DNA of 64,000 nt from Candidatus Zixiibacteriota bacterium. Lineage in GTDB: Bacteria > Zixibacteria > MSB-5A5 > UM-FILTER-46-8. The translations under genes were made by a program, and so were the position numbers. The stretch is from positions 1 to 64,000 of the forward strand of contig JALSTH010000009.1 of the NCBI GenBank assembly GCA_026983835.1. The letters run 5' to 3'. The notes beneath the pieces were generated by a model that saw only the letters and a program-made list of their open reading frames with translations, searched no databases and was not told the origin of the DNA. This document shows, piece after piece, positions 42,450-52,400 of this stretch (its first letter is position 1; the number at the start of each line of letters is the position of its first letter).

Positions 42450-44183
42450 CTACTGATATTCCACCTCGGAAAACCATTTTGGGTCTATATCGTAGAACAA
42501 ACGATCCCTGAATTCGCAATCTTCGAGGAAAGCCGTTTTTTCTTTAGGAAGCGAATTCCCCTTCATAACTTTCTCCGCCATCTCCGATAAATTAATAAAA
42601 TTCCTATGATGCTCAGTAAGCCTCAACTCAGCATAATCCCTTGCGGCCCATGTGGATATTAAAAACTGCCAATCGGATGCGGATAATAGCATCATCTCCC
42701 TTGCCAGTTGTTTTACGATCCTCTTGAATAAATCATTATTTGAGTTTTCGTATTCTTTGGCGATTTCCTTCATTCTTAGTTCGTCATTATAGATATGCTT
42801 CCATGTCCATTCGGTCCATTTATTAAGCCATATATAGTGATATCCTCCCTCGCCCCAACTTCCTTCCGGGATGGAGATAAGCTGTCTTGGTTTTGCCGAA
42901 TCCAATTGTTCGGAAAGCGTCGCTACTCCCGTATCCTTAACGGCGGATAGGTTTATGTAAAGCTGTTTCAAGAACTTGGGACCCTCGAACCACCAATGGC
43001 CAAAAAGCTCTGAATCGTATGGAGCGCAAAGTATTCCGGGTTTGTCATATTTTTCCTTATGAGCTCTTAAGATACCGGTTATCATATCCGCAAAATGAGC
43101 GGCATTTTCTTTAATCCGTCCTTCAGCATTTTCGGGATTGTATATTTCCTTATCGGCCAAATCGGCTTTAGCGGAAGTAACCTTCCAATATCTATGTCCT
43201 CCCGGAAAATGCTTCTTATGAAAATCAAGATAATTCCCGTCGCCCGGATAACCATGTTCCCCCGACCATACCTGAAGCCCCGTCTGCGGATCTCTAGTGA
43301 AAACCGCCACAGGTTTTTTCCCCTCGTACTGTCCCACCAAGTAAACATCGTGAGGGGTCCGCTCCTTGATTTCCTCTCGCGGTTTATATTCCTTCTCAAA
43401 TTGTCCCCATAACTGCTTTAATGCTTCGAAGCGGTCAATATAAACTCCGACTGATTTACCACCCTTAAGCAATGTTGAATCGATAATGAAATAATCTATA
43501 TCGTTCTCGGAAAGAAATTCCTCTATTCCCTTGCGGTCATAAGGCTTATCGCCCAAAGCCGACTTAACGGGAGGTTTCCATTTATAGGAAGGCCTGTATG
43601 CCGCTTCCGGAAGCCAAATCCCGCGAGGACTCCTGCCAAAATGCCTTTTATGAGCCTTAACCGCCATTTTGACCTGTGCCTGTATGGATGTGTCCTGCGA
43701 GAGTAAAGGAAAATATCCATGTGTAGCTCCACAGGTAATAATCTCAATCGCCCTATCATCCTGAAGTTCTTTAAAACCTTCCAATATATCTTCGCTATAT
43801 CGCTTTGTGAATGATTCCAGTATCCCGGTATAGTAGTCCTGCCACATAAGCGAAAGGTTTTTCATTTGATCCCAACCATGCTTACGGAATTCCCTCTCGT
43901 CATCTTCGGCAGTTTTTATTTTCTGCTCACAATAAACCTTAAATTCATCCTTAAAACCCTCATCTGCCAACTGCTCGCACAAAACCGGAGAAAAATCGAT
44001 GGTTGTTTTTGATTGAATATCGTTCTGCGCCAAATCGTTAAGTATGTTCAATAAGGGGATATATGTTTCTGCCGTTGCTTCATTTAGCCAATCGGTGCCG
44101 TGAGGCCATCTCCCGTGTGAGAGAACATACGGCAGATGCGAATGGAGGACTAAACTAAACGCGCCTGATTCCTTGATAGCCAT
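42450..44183 (-). CDS. Glycoside hydrolase family 57 protein, 1,4-alpha-glucan branching-type
   Basis: 577 residues, close to bacterial GH57 branching enzymes. The N-terminus 'FSLVLHSHLPYVLSHGRWPHG' is motif 1 of GH57. 'GIWLPEAAYRPSYKW' carries the catalytic Glu nucleophile, and 'YDSELFGHWWFEGP' the catalytic Asp acid/base. 'LSASDWQFLISTWAARDYAELR' forms the C-terminal helical part seen in DUF1957-type branching enzymes. It should create alpha-1,6 branches in glycogen-like glucans in the cytosol. GH57 relatives include amylases and transferases, so substrate remains a family-level call. It starts 5 bp after the DUF3467 gene stop, in one operon. Confidence 0.88.
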   Translation of the reverse strand: MAIKESGAFSLVLHSHLPYVLSHGRWPHGTDWLNEATAETYIPLLNILNDLAQNDIQSKTTIDFSPVLCEQLADEGFKDEFKVYCEQKIKTAEDDEREFRKHGWDQMKNLSLMWQDYYTGILESFTKRYSEDILEGFKELQDDRAIEIITCGATHGYFPLLSQDTSIQAQVKMAVKAHKRHFGRSPRGIWLPEAAYRPSYKWKPPVKSALGDKPYDRKGIEEFLSENDIDYFIIDSTLLKGGKSVGVYIDRFEALKQLWGQFEKEYKPREEIKERTPHDVYLVGQYEGKKPVAVFTRDPQTGLQVWSGEHGYPGDGNYLDFHKKHFPGGHRYWKVTSAKADLADKEIYNPENAEGRIKENAAHFADMITGILRAHKEKYDKPGILCAPYDSELFGHWWFEGPKFLKQLYINLSAVKDTGVATLSEQLDSAKPRQLISIPEGSWGEGGYHYIWLNKWTEWTWKHIYNDELRMKEIAKEYENSNNDLFKRIVKQLAREMMLLSASDWQFLISTWAARDYAELRLTEHHRNFINLSEMAEKVMKGNSLPKEKTAFLEDCEFRDRLFYDIDPKWFSEVEYQ

Positions 44184-44188
44184 AACTA

Positions 44189-44509
44189 CTAACTTTCTTC
44201 CTTATCTTCCTGTCGAGAAATATGAAACCCGATATTTTTGTCATGCGCTTTGGCGTGAATTTTAATTTCCCCGAATTGGGATTCAAATTTCTTTATATTT
44301 TCTTCAAGGGCTTTTAAAAAGGTTTTTGCGTTTTGGGGAGTCATAATAATCCTCGAAAAAACCTTCCCTTTTTTTGTTCCCGGCATAATTCGCGCAAAAT
44401 CAAAAATAATCTCCGACGGCGAAAATACTATCAAAGCAAAATTCGAGTATATTCCTTCTGATTCTTTATCCCCCAATTCAATGTTCAATTGCATCGGTTT
44501 CTGTTCCAT
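44189..44509 (-). CDS. DUF3467 family protein
   Basis: 106 residues, compact alpha+beta protein. Pattern 'YSNFALIVFSPSEIIFDFARIMPG...RIIMTPQNAKTFLKALEENIKKFESQFG' is that of DUF3467 proteins. Function is not known; they are small cytosolic proteins scattered in many phyla. It has a GGGAG ribosome site and precedes the GH57 gene by 5 bp, so a link to glucan metabolism is possible but unproven. Confidence 0.82.
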   Translation of the reverse strand: MEQKPMQLNIELGDKESEGIYSNFALIVFSPSEIIFDFARIMPGTKKGKVFSRIIMTPQNAKTFLKALEENIKKFESQFGEIKIHAKAHDKNIGFHISRQEDKEES

Positions 44510-44769
44510 ATTTCAAACTCCCGTTTTCTTTTGTTTCATTAATCTATTATTACAGGATTACAATTATCCCTTTAATCATATCTATTGCCGTACTGATAAG
44601 CAAGTATTTTAATCGATAATATCTCCATCTGATTTTATTTGATAAACTTGTATCGCCTGAAATTCAAACGATTATTGATTCTCTACTATCAACTAAAATT
44701 CCCTTTCCTTACCACGGCGGTAAACATTATCTTTATGTAAGAGGTGTTGTGTAATTTGAAGGCGGATTA
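44510..44769. other. 260-bp divergent intergenic region
   Basis: This lies between the minus-strand DUF3467 gene and the plus-strand arsenate reductase gene. It is AT-rich, and promoters for both are expected here. I could not pick out a convincing -35/-10 pair or operator on either strand. Confidence 0.5.
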
Positions 44770-45228
44770 ATGCTTAAAAAAAGCGAAAGAATTAAAGTAC
44801 TGTTCTTATGCACCGGTAATTCCTGTCGTAGTCAGATGGCTGAAGGATGGACGAGGTTTCTGTTGGCGGATATAATAGAGCCTTTTTCTGCGGGGATTGA
44901 GCCAAAAAGTTTGGACCCGTCGGCGGTCGAAGTTATGGCTGAAAAGGGAGTTGATATATCGAAACATCGATCCAAGCATATTGATGAACTTAAAGATATT
45001 CAATTCAACTATGTCATTACCGTTTGCGGTCACGCCGATGAGCATTGCCCTATTTTTGCGGGAAAGACAGTGAAAATCCATTATGGGTTCGAGGATCCGC
45101 CTAAACTGGCGGCAAATGCCAAATCAAAAGGGGAAGCGCTTGATTATTATCGCAAAGTGCGCAACCTTATTGAGGATTTTGTGCGTAGCTTACCAAGATT
45201 TTTAGCTATTCATTCCGCCGGTGGTTGA
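44770..45228 (+). CDS. arsC: Arsenate reductase, thioredoxin-dependent low-molecular-weight phosphatase type
   Basis: 152 residues. The phosphatase loop 'VLFLCTGNSCRSQMAEG' holds nucleophile Cys14, and the redox pair Cys86 and Cys93 is seen in 'VCGHADEHCP'. That is the layout of the Staphylococcus pI258-type enzyme, which reduces arsenate to arsenite using three cysteines and thioredoxin. 'DISKHRSKHIDEL' follows the family. No arsB, acr3 or arsR gene is adjacent, so it is a lone gene. Its last 27 bp overlap the 3' end of a convergent membrane-protein gene. Confidence 0.92.
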   Translation: MLKKSERIKVLFLCTGNSCRSQMAEGWTRFLLADIIEPFSAGIEPKSLDPSAVEVMAEKGVDISKHRSKHIDELKDIQFNYVITVCGHADEHCPIFAGKTVKIHYGFEDPPKLAANAKSKGEALDYYRKVRNLIEDFVRSLPRFLAIHSAGG

Positions 45229-45609
45229 TAATTTTATCTTCCGCTTGGATGATGTTTGGATGAGTAAAAGGATAACTCCCGATAATACGGGCGGAATCGC
45301 CATAGTAAGTATTACATATATTATCGTAGAGAGCGGGAATATCTCCCTGACCATTAAAGGATAAGCGATAGCGATAGCTATACCTTCGATCAGGAGAATT
45401 ATCCCTCCCGTTATGCTAAATCTCAGAGCAACAAGGACACTGAATAGAAAAATAAGTCCGGGAAAGGTAGTATGAATTATGATTCCGATTATATTTAATT
45501 TTTCCCCGAATCCGGAAGCCACCCCGAAAAATATCCAGAAGCCCGCCCATATAAATGATAATGTCAAAGCAAATACTTTCAAAAATTTACGATGGTCGAT
45601 ATTGGTCAT
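45202..45609 (-). CDS. Four-pass membrane protein (DUF7670-like)
   Basis: 135 residues with four hydrophobic helices (~11-32, ~40-62, ~66-86, ~94-116) and a basic C-terminal tail. The pattern 'FALTLSFIWAGFWIFFGVASGF...FPGLIFLFSVLVALRFSITGGIILLIEG' resembles a small uncharacterised membrane family. AAAGGA precedes the ATG. It follows purL by 26 bp and could be co-transcribed with it. The 3' end overlaps the arsC 3' end by 27 bp in convergent orientation. Confidence 0.72.
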   Translation of the reverse strand: MTNIDHRKFLKVFALTLSFIWAGFWIFFGVASGFGEKLNIIGIIIHTTFPGLIFLFSVLVALRFSITGGIILLIEGIAIAIAYPLMVREIFPLSTIIYVILTMAIPPVLSGVILLLIQTSSKRKIKLSTTGGMNS

Positions 45610-45635
45610 TTAATTTCCTTTGAACTTCCTTTCAG

Positions 45636-47888
45636 CTAAAAAATCCTTCGCTTGGATTGTTTACCTTTCATTAAATTAGGTAGGGCTTGTTCGTAAGCAA
45701 TCTTTAATTTCTTCGCTGAAATCGATATTTTTTCATTGATAGATATTTCGTTCCCACCTACAACTCCTATTAATTGAATCGGCACATTCTCCTTAAAAGC
45801 GTATCTTTCCAATCTCTCTGCGTTGTCGGGTTTACAGCTGATAATTACCCTTGAAGGAGCTTCCGAGAATAATATCCTATCCAATCTCCTTTTGTCAACA
45901 ATATCTATTTTACACCCTGTCGGCTTGTCGGGACGGTTGATACAGCATTCCGCAATCGCTGTTGATAATCCGCCTTCGGAAACATCATGAGCGGACTTAA
46001 TCATTTTCGCCTTTATCGATTCGAGGATAAATCTCTGTAATCTTCTCTCAAGCTCCAAATCCAAATCTGGAAGGGGTCCCGCGATTCGGTTATGGATTGT
46101 TTTTAGATATTCACTGCCGCCGATTCTATCGCTGATATCACCGGCGAGGAATATCAAATCGCCTTTATCTTTGAAGTATGAGGTGGTAATATGGCTGACA
46201 TCCTCTATCACTCCCAACATCCCGATTACCGGAGTGGGATACACCGCCCGTTGTTTACTCTCATTGTAGAAGCTGACATTTCCCCCGGTTACAGGGGTTT
46301 CGAAATAACTGCAAGCCTCGCGCATCCCCCGAATACATTCGGAGAAATACCAATAGATTTCCTTATCGTAAGGATTGCCGAAATTCAAGCAATTGGTAAT
46401 CGCCACCGGTTTGGCGCCGGTGCAGACAACATTTCGCGCCGCCTCCGCAACAGCCATTTTCGTTCCCATATATGGATTTATATAACAATATCTGCCATTA
46501 CAGTCGGTTGAAACGGAAAGCGCTTTGTTCGTCTTGCGGATACGGAGGACCGCCGCATCACCCCCCGGACCGATAACGGTATTCGTCCTGACTTGATAAT
46601 CGTATTGTTCGTAAATCCATCTTTTGGAGCATATATTTGGTGAGGAAATCAATCGTAGCAATATTTCATTATAATCGTTCGGCTCGGTTATACGAGGTTC
46701 GGATTTATTTATTTCCTCGATATAAGTTGGTTTTCTTTTGGAACGGGTATATACGGGTGCCCCGCCACCCAAAACCAAAGTTTCCGGAGGAATTTCCGCA
46801 CAACGGTTTTCACTATTGTCAACAATTAATCTTGGTTCATCGATGATTTCACCGATAACCGCCGATTTTAACCCCCATTTATCGAATATCGCCTGAATAC
46901 GCTTTACTTTCCCTTTTTTAGCAACTACGAGCATTCGCTCCTGCGATTCGGAGAGCATAATCTCATAGGGGGTCATCTTCTCCTCCCGCACAGGAACTTC
47001 CGACAGCCGTAATACCATTCCGGATTTACCATGCGAGGACATCTCCGAAGAACAGCAGGTAATCCCGGCCGCTCCCATATCCTGAATGCCGATTATAAGC
47101 TCCTCCCCGATAATCTCGAGCGTCGCTTCAAGCAATAATTTTTCGGTAAAAGGGTCTCCTATCTGAACCGCAGGTCTGCGCAATTGTGAAGCTTCGCTCA
47201 ATTCTTCAGAGGCAAAAGTCGCTCCGTGAATGCCATCCCTCCCTGTCGATGATCCTACAACCAGAACCGGCGAACCTTTCCGTTTAGCGATAGCTGAAGC
47301 CATCTTTTCCACCTTGGCGATCCCAACCGCCATTACATTTATAAGCGGATTCCCCGTGTAGCTGTCCTCGAAATAAACCTCCCCCCCAACCGTAGGGACA
47401 CCGAAGCAATTGCCATATCCGGCTATTCCCCTGACAACGCCGTCCAAAAGGTATCGGGTTCGTCCCTCTTTTAGGGAGCCGAATCTAAGGGAATCCAAAA
47501 CTGCAATAGGTCTTGCTCCCATAGTGAAAATATCTCTTAATATCCCCCCCACTCCGGTTGCCGCACCTTGGTATGGTTCTATTGCGGAAGGGTGATTATG
47601 GGATTCTATTTTGAAAACGATAGCCAACCCATCGCCAATATCTATCGCCCCCGCATTTTCCTCCCCTGCGCTGACAAGCAAATGGGGTCCGGTTCGCGGA
47701 AGAGTTTTGAGCAGTTTTATAGAATTTTTATAACTACAGTGTTCCGACCACATTACCGAAAATATCCCCAATTCCGTATAAGTCGGTGTCCTACCCAAGA
47801 TATTAAGTATGCGCTTATATTCGGATGTGCTTAACCCGTGTTCTTTGGCGAGCTTAAGATTGACTGTCGGTTCTGGAGTGCTTTCCAT
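45636..47888 (-). CDS. purL: Phosphoribosylformylglycinamidine synthase subunit PurL
   Basis: 750 residues, the length of the small-type PurL that works with separate PurS and PurQ. Landmarks are '[18 protein letters not shown]', '[38 protein letters not shown]', '[18 protein letters not shown]' and '[18 protein letters not shown]'. It converts FGAR, glutamine-derived ammonia and ATP to FGAM in purine synthesis. purS and purQ are not next to it and must be elsewhere. The ribosome site is weak. Confidence 0.95.
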   Translation of the reverse strand: MESTPEPTVNLKLAKEHGLSTSEYKRILNILGRTPTYTELGIFSVMWSEHCSYKNSIKLLKTLPRTGPHLLVSAGEENAGAIDIGDGLAIVFKIESHNHPSAIEPYQGAATGVGGILRDIFTMGARPIAVLDSLRFGSLKEGRTRYLLDGVVRGIAGYGNCFGVPTVGGEVYFEDSYTGNPLINVMAVGIAKVEKMASAIAKRKGSPVLVVGSSTGRDGIHGATFASEELSEASQLRRPAVQIGDPFTEKLLLEATLEIIGEELIIGIQDMGAAGITCCSSEMSSHGKSGMVLRLSEVPVREEKMTPYEIMLSESQERMLVVAKKGKVKRIQAIFDKWGLKSAVIGEIIDEPRLIVDNSENRCAEIPPETLVLGGGAPVYTRSKRKPTYIEEINKSEPRITEPNDYNEILLRLISSPNICSKRWIYEQYDYQVRTNTVIGPGGDAAVLRIRKTNKALSVSTDCNGRYCYINPYMGTKMAVAEAARNVVCTGAKPVAITNCLNFGNPYDKEIYWYFSECIRGMREACSYFETPVTGGNVSFYNESKQRAVYPTPVIGMLGVIEDVSHITTSYFKDKGDLIFLAGDISDRIGGSEYLKTIHNRIAGPLPDLDLELERRLQRFILESIKAKMIKSAHDVSEGGLSTAIAECCINRPDKPTGCKIDIVDKRRLDRILFSEAPSRVIISCKPDNAERLERYAFKENVPIQLIGVVGGNEISINEKISISAKKLKIAYEQALPNLMKGKQSKRRIF

Positions 47889-47984
47889 AATATCATAGAT
47901 TGCTAAAGCGGGAATATATCGCCTCTATAACCTTTAGTCAATTTAATTTCAAAAAAAGGATTGTATTCAATCGAATTTTCTCCA

Positions 47985-48878
47985 CTAACCGAACATAACC
48001 AAAAACACCCCTATGGTTGCGGAGATAATCCCTATTGTTTTTTCACGGGTAATAGCTTCCTTGAGGAATATCGCCGCTAAGATTATGATGAATACATTGC
48101 TGGTTTGATTTAGGGCGGCGGCGATGGAAGCCTCGGTATATTTCATTCCCCCCATCCAGACGATTAATGCCAAATAATTCCCCAAAATCGAAGCGGGGAG
48201 CATAAACCTCCAATTCTTCAGTGATACTATCTGTCTTAAGACTTTTTTCCGTCCGGGATAAAACAGTAATAATACTATCAATGATAATATTCCGCCTGTG
48301 GTGCGTATCTGTGTAACCCAAAGCATCGGCTCTTTGTCGAGTATCGGTTTTATCATTACAATGCTTGAGGAAATAGCGATCATAGCTATTACACCATATA
48401 TTATGCCCGATATAATTTGTTTTCTGCCGATATGTGAAGTATGCCTCGGGTTTGTCGAAGTCAATACCGCGAAGATAATCATAAATACCCCCAATATCTG
48501 GAGGCTGTCCATAGATTCCCCGATAAAAACGACCGAAAGGATAATAACGAAAGGACTGTAAAGGCAATCTACAATAGCCGATAAACCTGCTCCGAGCAAA
48601 TTCAGGCTTTTGAAGAAAAATGTATCCGCCAAACCTATTCCGATAACCCCGCTCAAGAAAAGCAAAACATATTCCCTCAACGGCGCATCGTACAGTAGCT
48701 TATCCCCGAATATCCACATCGTGGGCATAATTAGGATAAAGGAAAGTATGTCTTTGAATAGGTTCAATCCGATAGGATTGATTGTTTCGCCGGACCTTTT
48801 GAATAATACTACGGCGCTTGCCCAGAGAATGGCGGTGATAAAGGAAAGGATTTCGCCCAAATATGGGAAATTAGCCAT
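47985..48878 (-). CDS. DMT-superfamily (EamA) transporter
   Basis: 297 residues with ten hydrophobic helices arranged as two EamA repeats (~7-140 and ~150-296). The repeat is visible in 'ILWASAVVLFKRSG' at the front and 'GGMKYTEASIAAALNQTSNVFIIILAAIFLKEAITREKTIG' at the end. It is an inner-membrane metabolite or drug exporter-type carrier; substrate unknown. There is no good ribosome site; the ATG follows TTCTTTT directly. A promoter and an inverted repeat lie just upstream. Confidence 0.88.
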   Translation of the reverse strand: MANFPYLGEILSFITAILWASAVVLFKRSGETINPIGLNLFKDILSFILIMPTMWIFGDKLLYDAPLREYVLLFLSGVIGIGLADTFFFKSLNLLGAGLSAIVDCLYSPFVIILSVVFIGESMDSLQILGVFMIIFAVLTSTNPRHTSHIGRKQIISGIIYGVIAMIAISSSIVMIKPILDKEPMLWVTQIRTTGGILSLIVLLLFYPGRKKVLRQIVSLKNWRFMLPASILGNYLALIVWMGGMKYTEASIAAALNQTSNVFIIILAAIFLKEAITREKTIGIISATIGVFLVMFG

Positions 48879-48885
48879 AAAAGAA

Positions 48886-48983
48886 CCGTCGGGTATTCCC
48901 TCTTTATTACAAGGAAGAACTACAAAATACAGAATTATGCTTAAAGGTCAACTTAAAACAAAAGGGAATTTTTTACCCGACGG
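48886..48983. promoter_or_regulatory. Inverted repeat flanking a promoter upstream of the DMT transporter
   Basis: Perfect 10-bp arms CCGTCGGGTA (48886-48895) and TACCCGACGG (48974-48983) stand 78 bp apart. Between them, on the minus strand, is TTGACC (48951-48946), 16 bp, TATTTT (48929-48924). One arm lies upstream of the promoter and the other in the 5' leader, right next to the start codon. This could be a looping operator. Confidence 0.5.
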
Positions 48984-49043
48984 CTATGGGTGGGTCGATT
49001 TTTTTTTATCCCAATTTCCTTATTTGTTTTGGTTATGAAACTA

Positions 49044-49250
49044 TCAATCATTATTATGATCAGCCAACCAGCTTTCAAATCCTTGTTTCCCAAAACGCTT
49101 ATGCTTATAATTCTTGAGCCAACTATCTAAATCCGCTTTCTGCTTGGCGGTAAGCAATGGTTTATCCTTGAATATCATATTCAATATCTGATTGGACAAA
49201 TTATTGTTTTTTGAATTAATATTTTGTCTTGAGCCACTATTTTTTTCCAT
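49044..49250 (-). CDS. Small charged hypothetical protein
   Basis: 68 residues, strongly hydrophilic and helical in outlook ('TAKQKADLDSWLKNYKHKRFGKQGFESWLADHNND'). The AGGAGG ribosome site at ideal spacing before ATG 49250 argues that it is truly expressed. The N-terminal 20 residues are Asn/Ser-rich. No family recognised. It stands alone between the subtilase terminator and the DMT promoter. Confidence 0.65.
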   Translation of the reverse strand: MEKNSGSRQNINSKNNNLSNQILNMIFKDKPLLTAKQKADLDSWLKNYKHKRFGKQGFESWLADHNND

Positions 49251-49360
49251 CGTTATCCTCCTGATATATTTATCGGCGGATGCGAATTTTATTTAACGCT
49301 CACGAAAGCGGTTTTTTTTATGGTTTGATACTATATGCGAAGGTAATTGATTGGCTTGCA

Positions 49361-49400
49361 GGGGAAAAAGAGGGGAAAGGCATTAAAGCCTATTCCCCTT
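49361..49400 (-). terminator. Rho-independent terminator of the subtilase gene
   Basis: On the minus strand, the stem AAGGGGAATAGGC/GCCTTTCCCCT (arms 49388-49399 and 49371-49381, one mismatch) with loop TTTAAT is followed by CTTTTT. It lies ~30 bp past the stop codon at 49426. Confidence 0.8.
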
Positions 49401-49425
49401 ATTGCCCCGAGTTGGTTGTTTGATA

Positions 49426-52400
49426 CTATTTCAAAAGCACCATTTTCCTCAAAGCTGTTTTTTCTCCGGCTTTAAGTTTATAAAAATAGATACCACTGGA
49501 AACCGAAATGCCCCTCGAATTAGTTCCATTCCAAGTTATATTATACTTTCCCGCTTTTTGGTATGCGTTGACCAACTGCACGACCCTTTTGCCGGTTAAG
49601 TTATAAATGGTAAAGGAAACAGGAGCATCAAAAGGCAATGTATAACTGATATTTGTTTCTGCGTTGAATGGATTCGGGTAATTCTGGGAAAGATCGAAAG
49701 TGGCGGGTAATTCATCAGGGGTGCCGTCATCCACTCCGACCGTAATTCCCAGCCAATTGTGAATCCTTTGGATATTATAACCATAGCAGATCCAATCCTC
49801 CGGATGGAGGGAAATCGGCTTCTTGTAGTCTATAACGACAAGATTATCCTCCGATTGGCGTAGCCCGACAGCTATGTCCAAATCATTATCCCCATCTATA
49901 TCACCAAGTGCCGGTGTAGATGTGGTAATTGTTCCGTAGGTGTCAATCGGGAAATTAACTTCTGATCCACCATAAGCCCTCAAGCAATATAGTTTGCCAT
50001 CCGTTGCCGCAGCTAAAATTTCTTTTTGGCCGTCATTATCGACATCGGCAATAATCGGTGAGGAGTTGACCGTGCCTCCAATAGCAATCGGATAGGGAGC
50101 GGGGACATCACCGTTTTTATCTATTATATAGATATTGTTTCCATTTGTAGCGACCACAATCTCTAACCCCGGACAATCATAACGAACATTGGCTATGACC
50201 GGATCAGCCTTGATTGTGGAGCCGACATTGACCGGGAATCCATCGAGCAAGCTCCCGTCATCGTTATAAGCATAGACTTCCCCCGACTGAGTTCCAACGG
50301 CGATTTCCAATTTCCCGTCGTCATTTTGATAATCCAAATCGCCCAATGCCGGGGAGACCCAGATATTACTGCCCACGGATATCGGGAAACCGTTAACTGT
50401 TGAACCATCGGAATTGAAAGCATATAATGTTCCGTTCAAAGTGGCTGCTACTATTTCTAAACTGTTGCCGCCGTCATTATCTATATTACCTACGGCGGCA
50501 CTCCCATAGAAGTGATTACCTGTCTCAATAGGAAAACCGCTGACAGCAGTGCCGTCACCGTTATAAACATAGAGTTTCCCATCGGTAAAAGCCGGGCAGA
50601 TTATCTCCATAAGTCCATCGCCATCGATATCGGCTAATGTAGGGGTGGCATAATAGCTTCCACCCGCATTGACCGGGAAACCATTAACTATGGTGCCATC
50701 AATGTTTATGGCGTAGATATTCCCTGATTTGGTAGCGGCGACCAATTCAGGTTCGCTGTCCCCGGCTACCTGTCCGATAGCGATACCATTGATTATATCT
50801 CCCTCCACATCTACAGGGAACCCGCTCATAGTAGAGCCATCGGCTTTAACCACATAGATCTGATCGTTGGAGGTGCCAAAAACGATTTCATCCCCGGGGT
50901 TGCCGTCGAGGTTAATCATCGCCATATGACCCTCTATGTTCCCATCGACACTTAAAGGAAATCCTCCTTGATTCAGGGACACTTCTATCGGTAGTTGCAG
51001 CGTTGTGTTATAACCCCCGTCAGCGGTTACCTCCATAGTCAATTCAATATTACCGGGAGGGATATTGCTGTTTACCTCTGCGGTAAATGGGTCCGAGCCA
51101 TTGTCCGCTTGTTCGTTATGGGGGATATCCCCAAAACTTGCGGTGCTATCGATAACCGATATATTTTCGTTGCTATGCAAAGTAGCATTTACATTTGTGG
51201 CGTCAGCCCACATATTTTGAACCGCTACAGTCAAAGTGAAAGATTCTCCGGGGTTTAGAATACCATCGCCATCATCATCTATAATATTGACTGCGGAATC
51301 TATATATCTGATGTATGGCATATCGAAATAGGCTAATGCCGCCCAAGCATCAACTCTGCCGGAGCCGAGCAGGCCAATCCAATCGGGGTTTGCGGTGTAC
51401 AAAGACAAACTGTCGGCGGTTGTAATCAAAATATCGGATATTTGTTGAGGACCACGGGAGGGATCCTGCGCCTTTACCAAAGCCGCTACCCCGGCTGTAA
51501 TCGGACTTGCCATTGAAGTGCCGTCGAGGTGGATGTATGAATTGTGATCCCAAGTACTGTAAATTGAAACGCCCGGAGCGTCTATATCGACCCAGTTACC
51601 ATAGTTGGTGAAATAAGCTGCCACATCGTTCTGGTCGGTGGCGGCTACTGATAAAACCGAGTCATAAGTTGCCGGATAGTAATGGAATCCGCTCGCATCA
51701 TTACCGGCGGCGGCGATAACCAAACACCCATCTAAAAAGGCGTTTATCACTACATTTCTCTCCCAATTGTTAGGCGATCCTCCCCTGCCCCAGCTACAAT
51801 TACAAATGGAAGCGCCCATATCTGCTGAGTAAGTAATCGCTTGATATACCTGTGTGAGAACTCCGTTGTGGTTTGCACCTTTAGCGGCTATTAATTTGGC
51901 GGCAAAACCGATCCCGGCGCCGCCGATTTCATTATCCGTAACTTCGGAAGCGCAGCCGGCGACATGGGTTCCATGGGTGGGAGTATCCTCTTCGGGGTCA
52001 GGATCGTCTTCGGCAAAATCGTAACCGACGACATCGTCATTATAACCATTGCCGTCATCGTCATAGTAATTCAAATCGCCGCCGTCGAATTCATCATAAT
52101 TTTCGAATATGCCGTCGCCGTTTAAATCCTCCGGACCGTTAATCCACATATTAGCTTCCAGATCGGGGTGGTCGTAATAGATACCGGTATCGCTTATTCC
52201 GATAATTACCTGTTTCGTCGTATCCCCGCGGATTATATCCCACGCTTGATAGGCGTTTATCTTTTCCAAAGCCCACTGTTGGCTTATGTTGGGATCGTTG
52301 GGCTGATAATAGGGAACGGGGATCGAGTATAATTCCGCATATTCCAAATGATTGTCTTTGGAAAAGACGCCCGTTAAATCCCGTACATCGCGTTTGCTAT

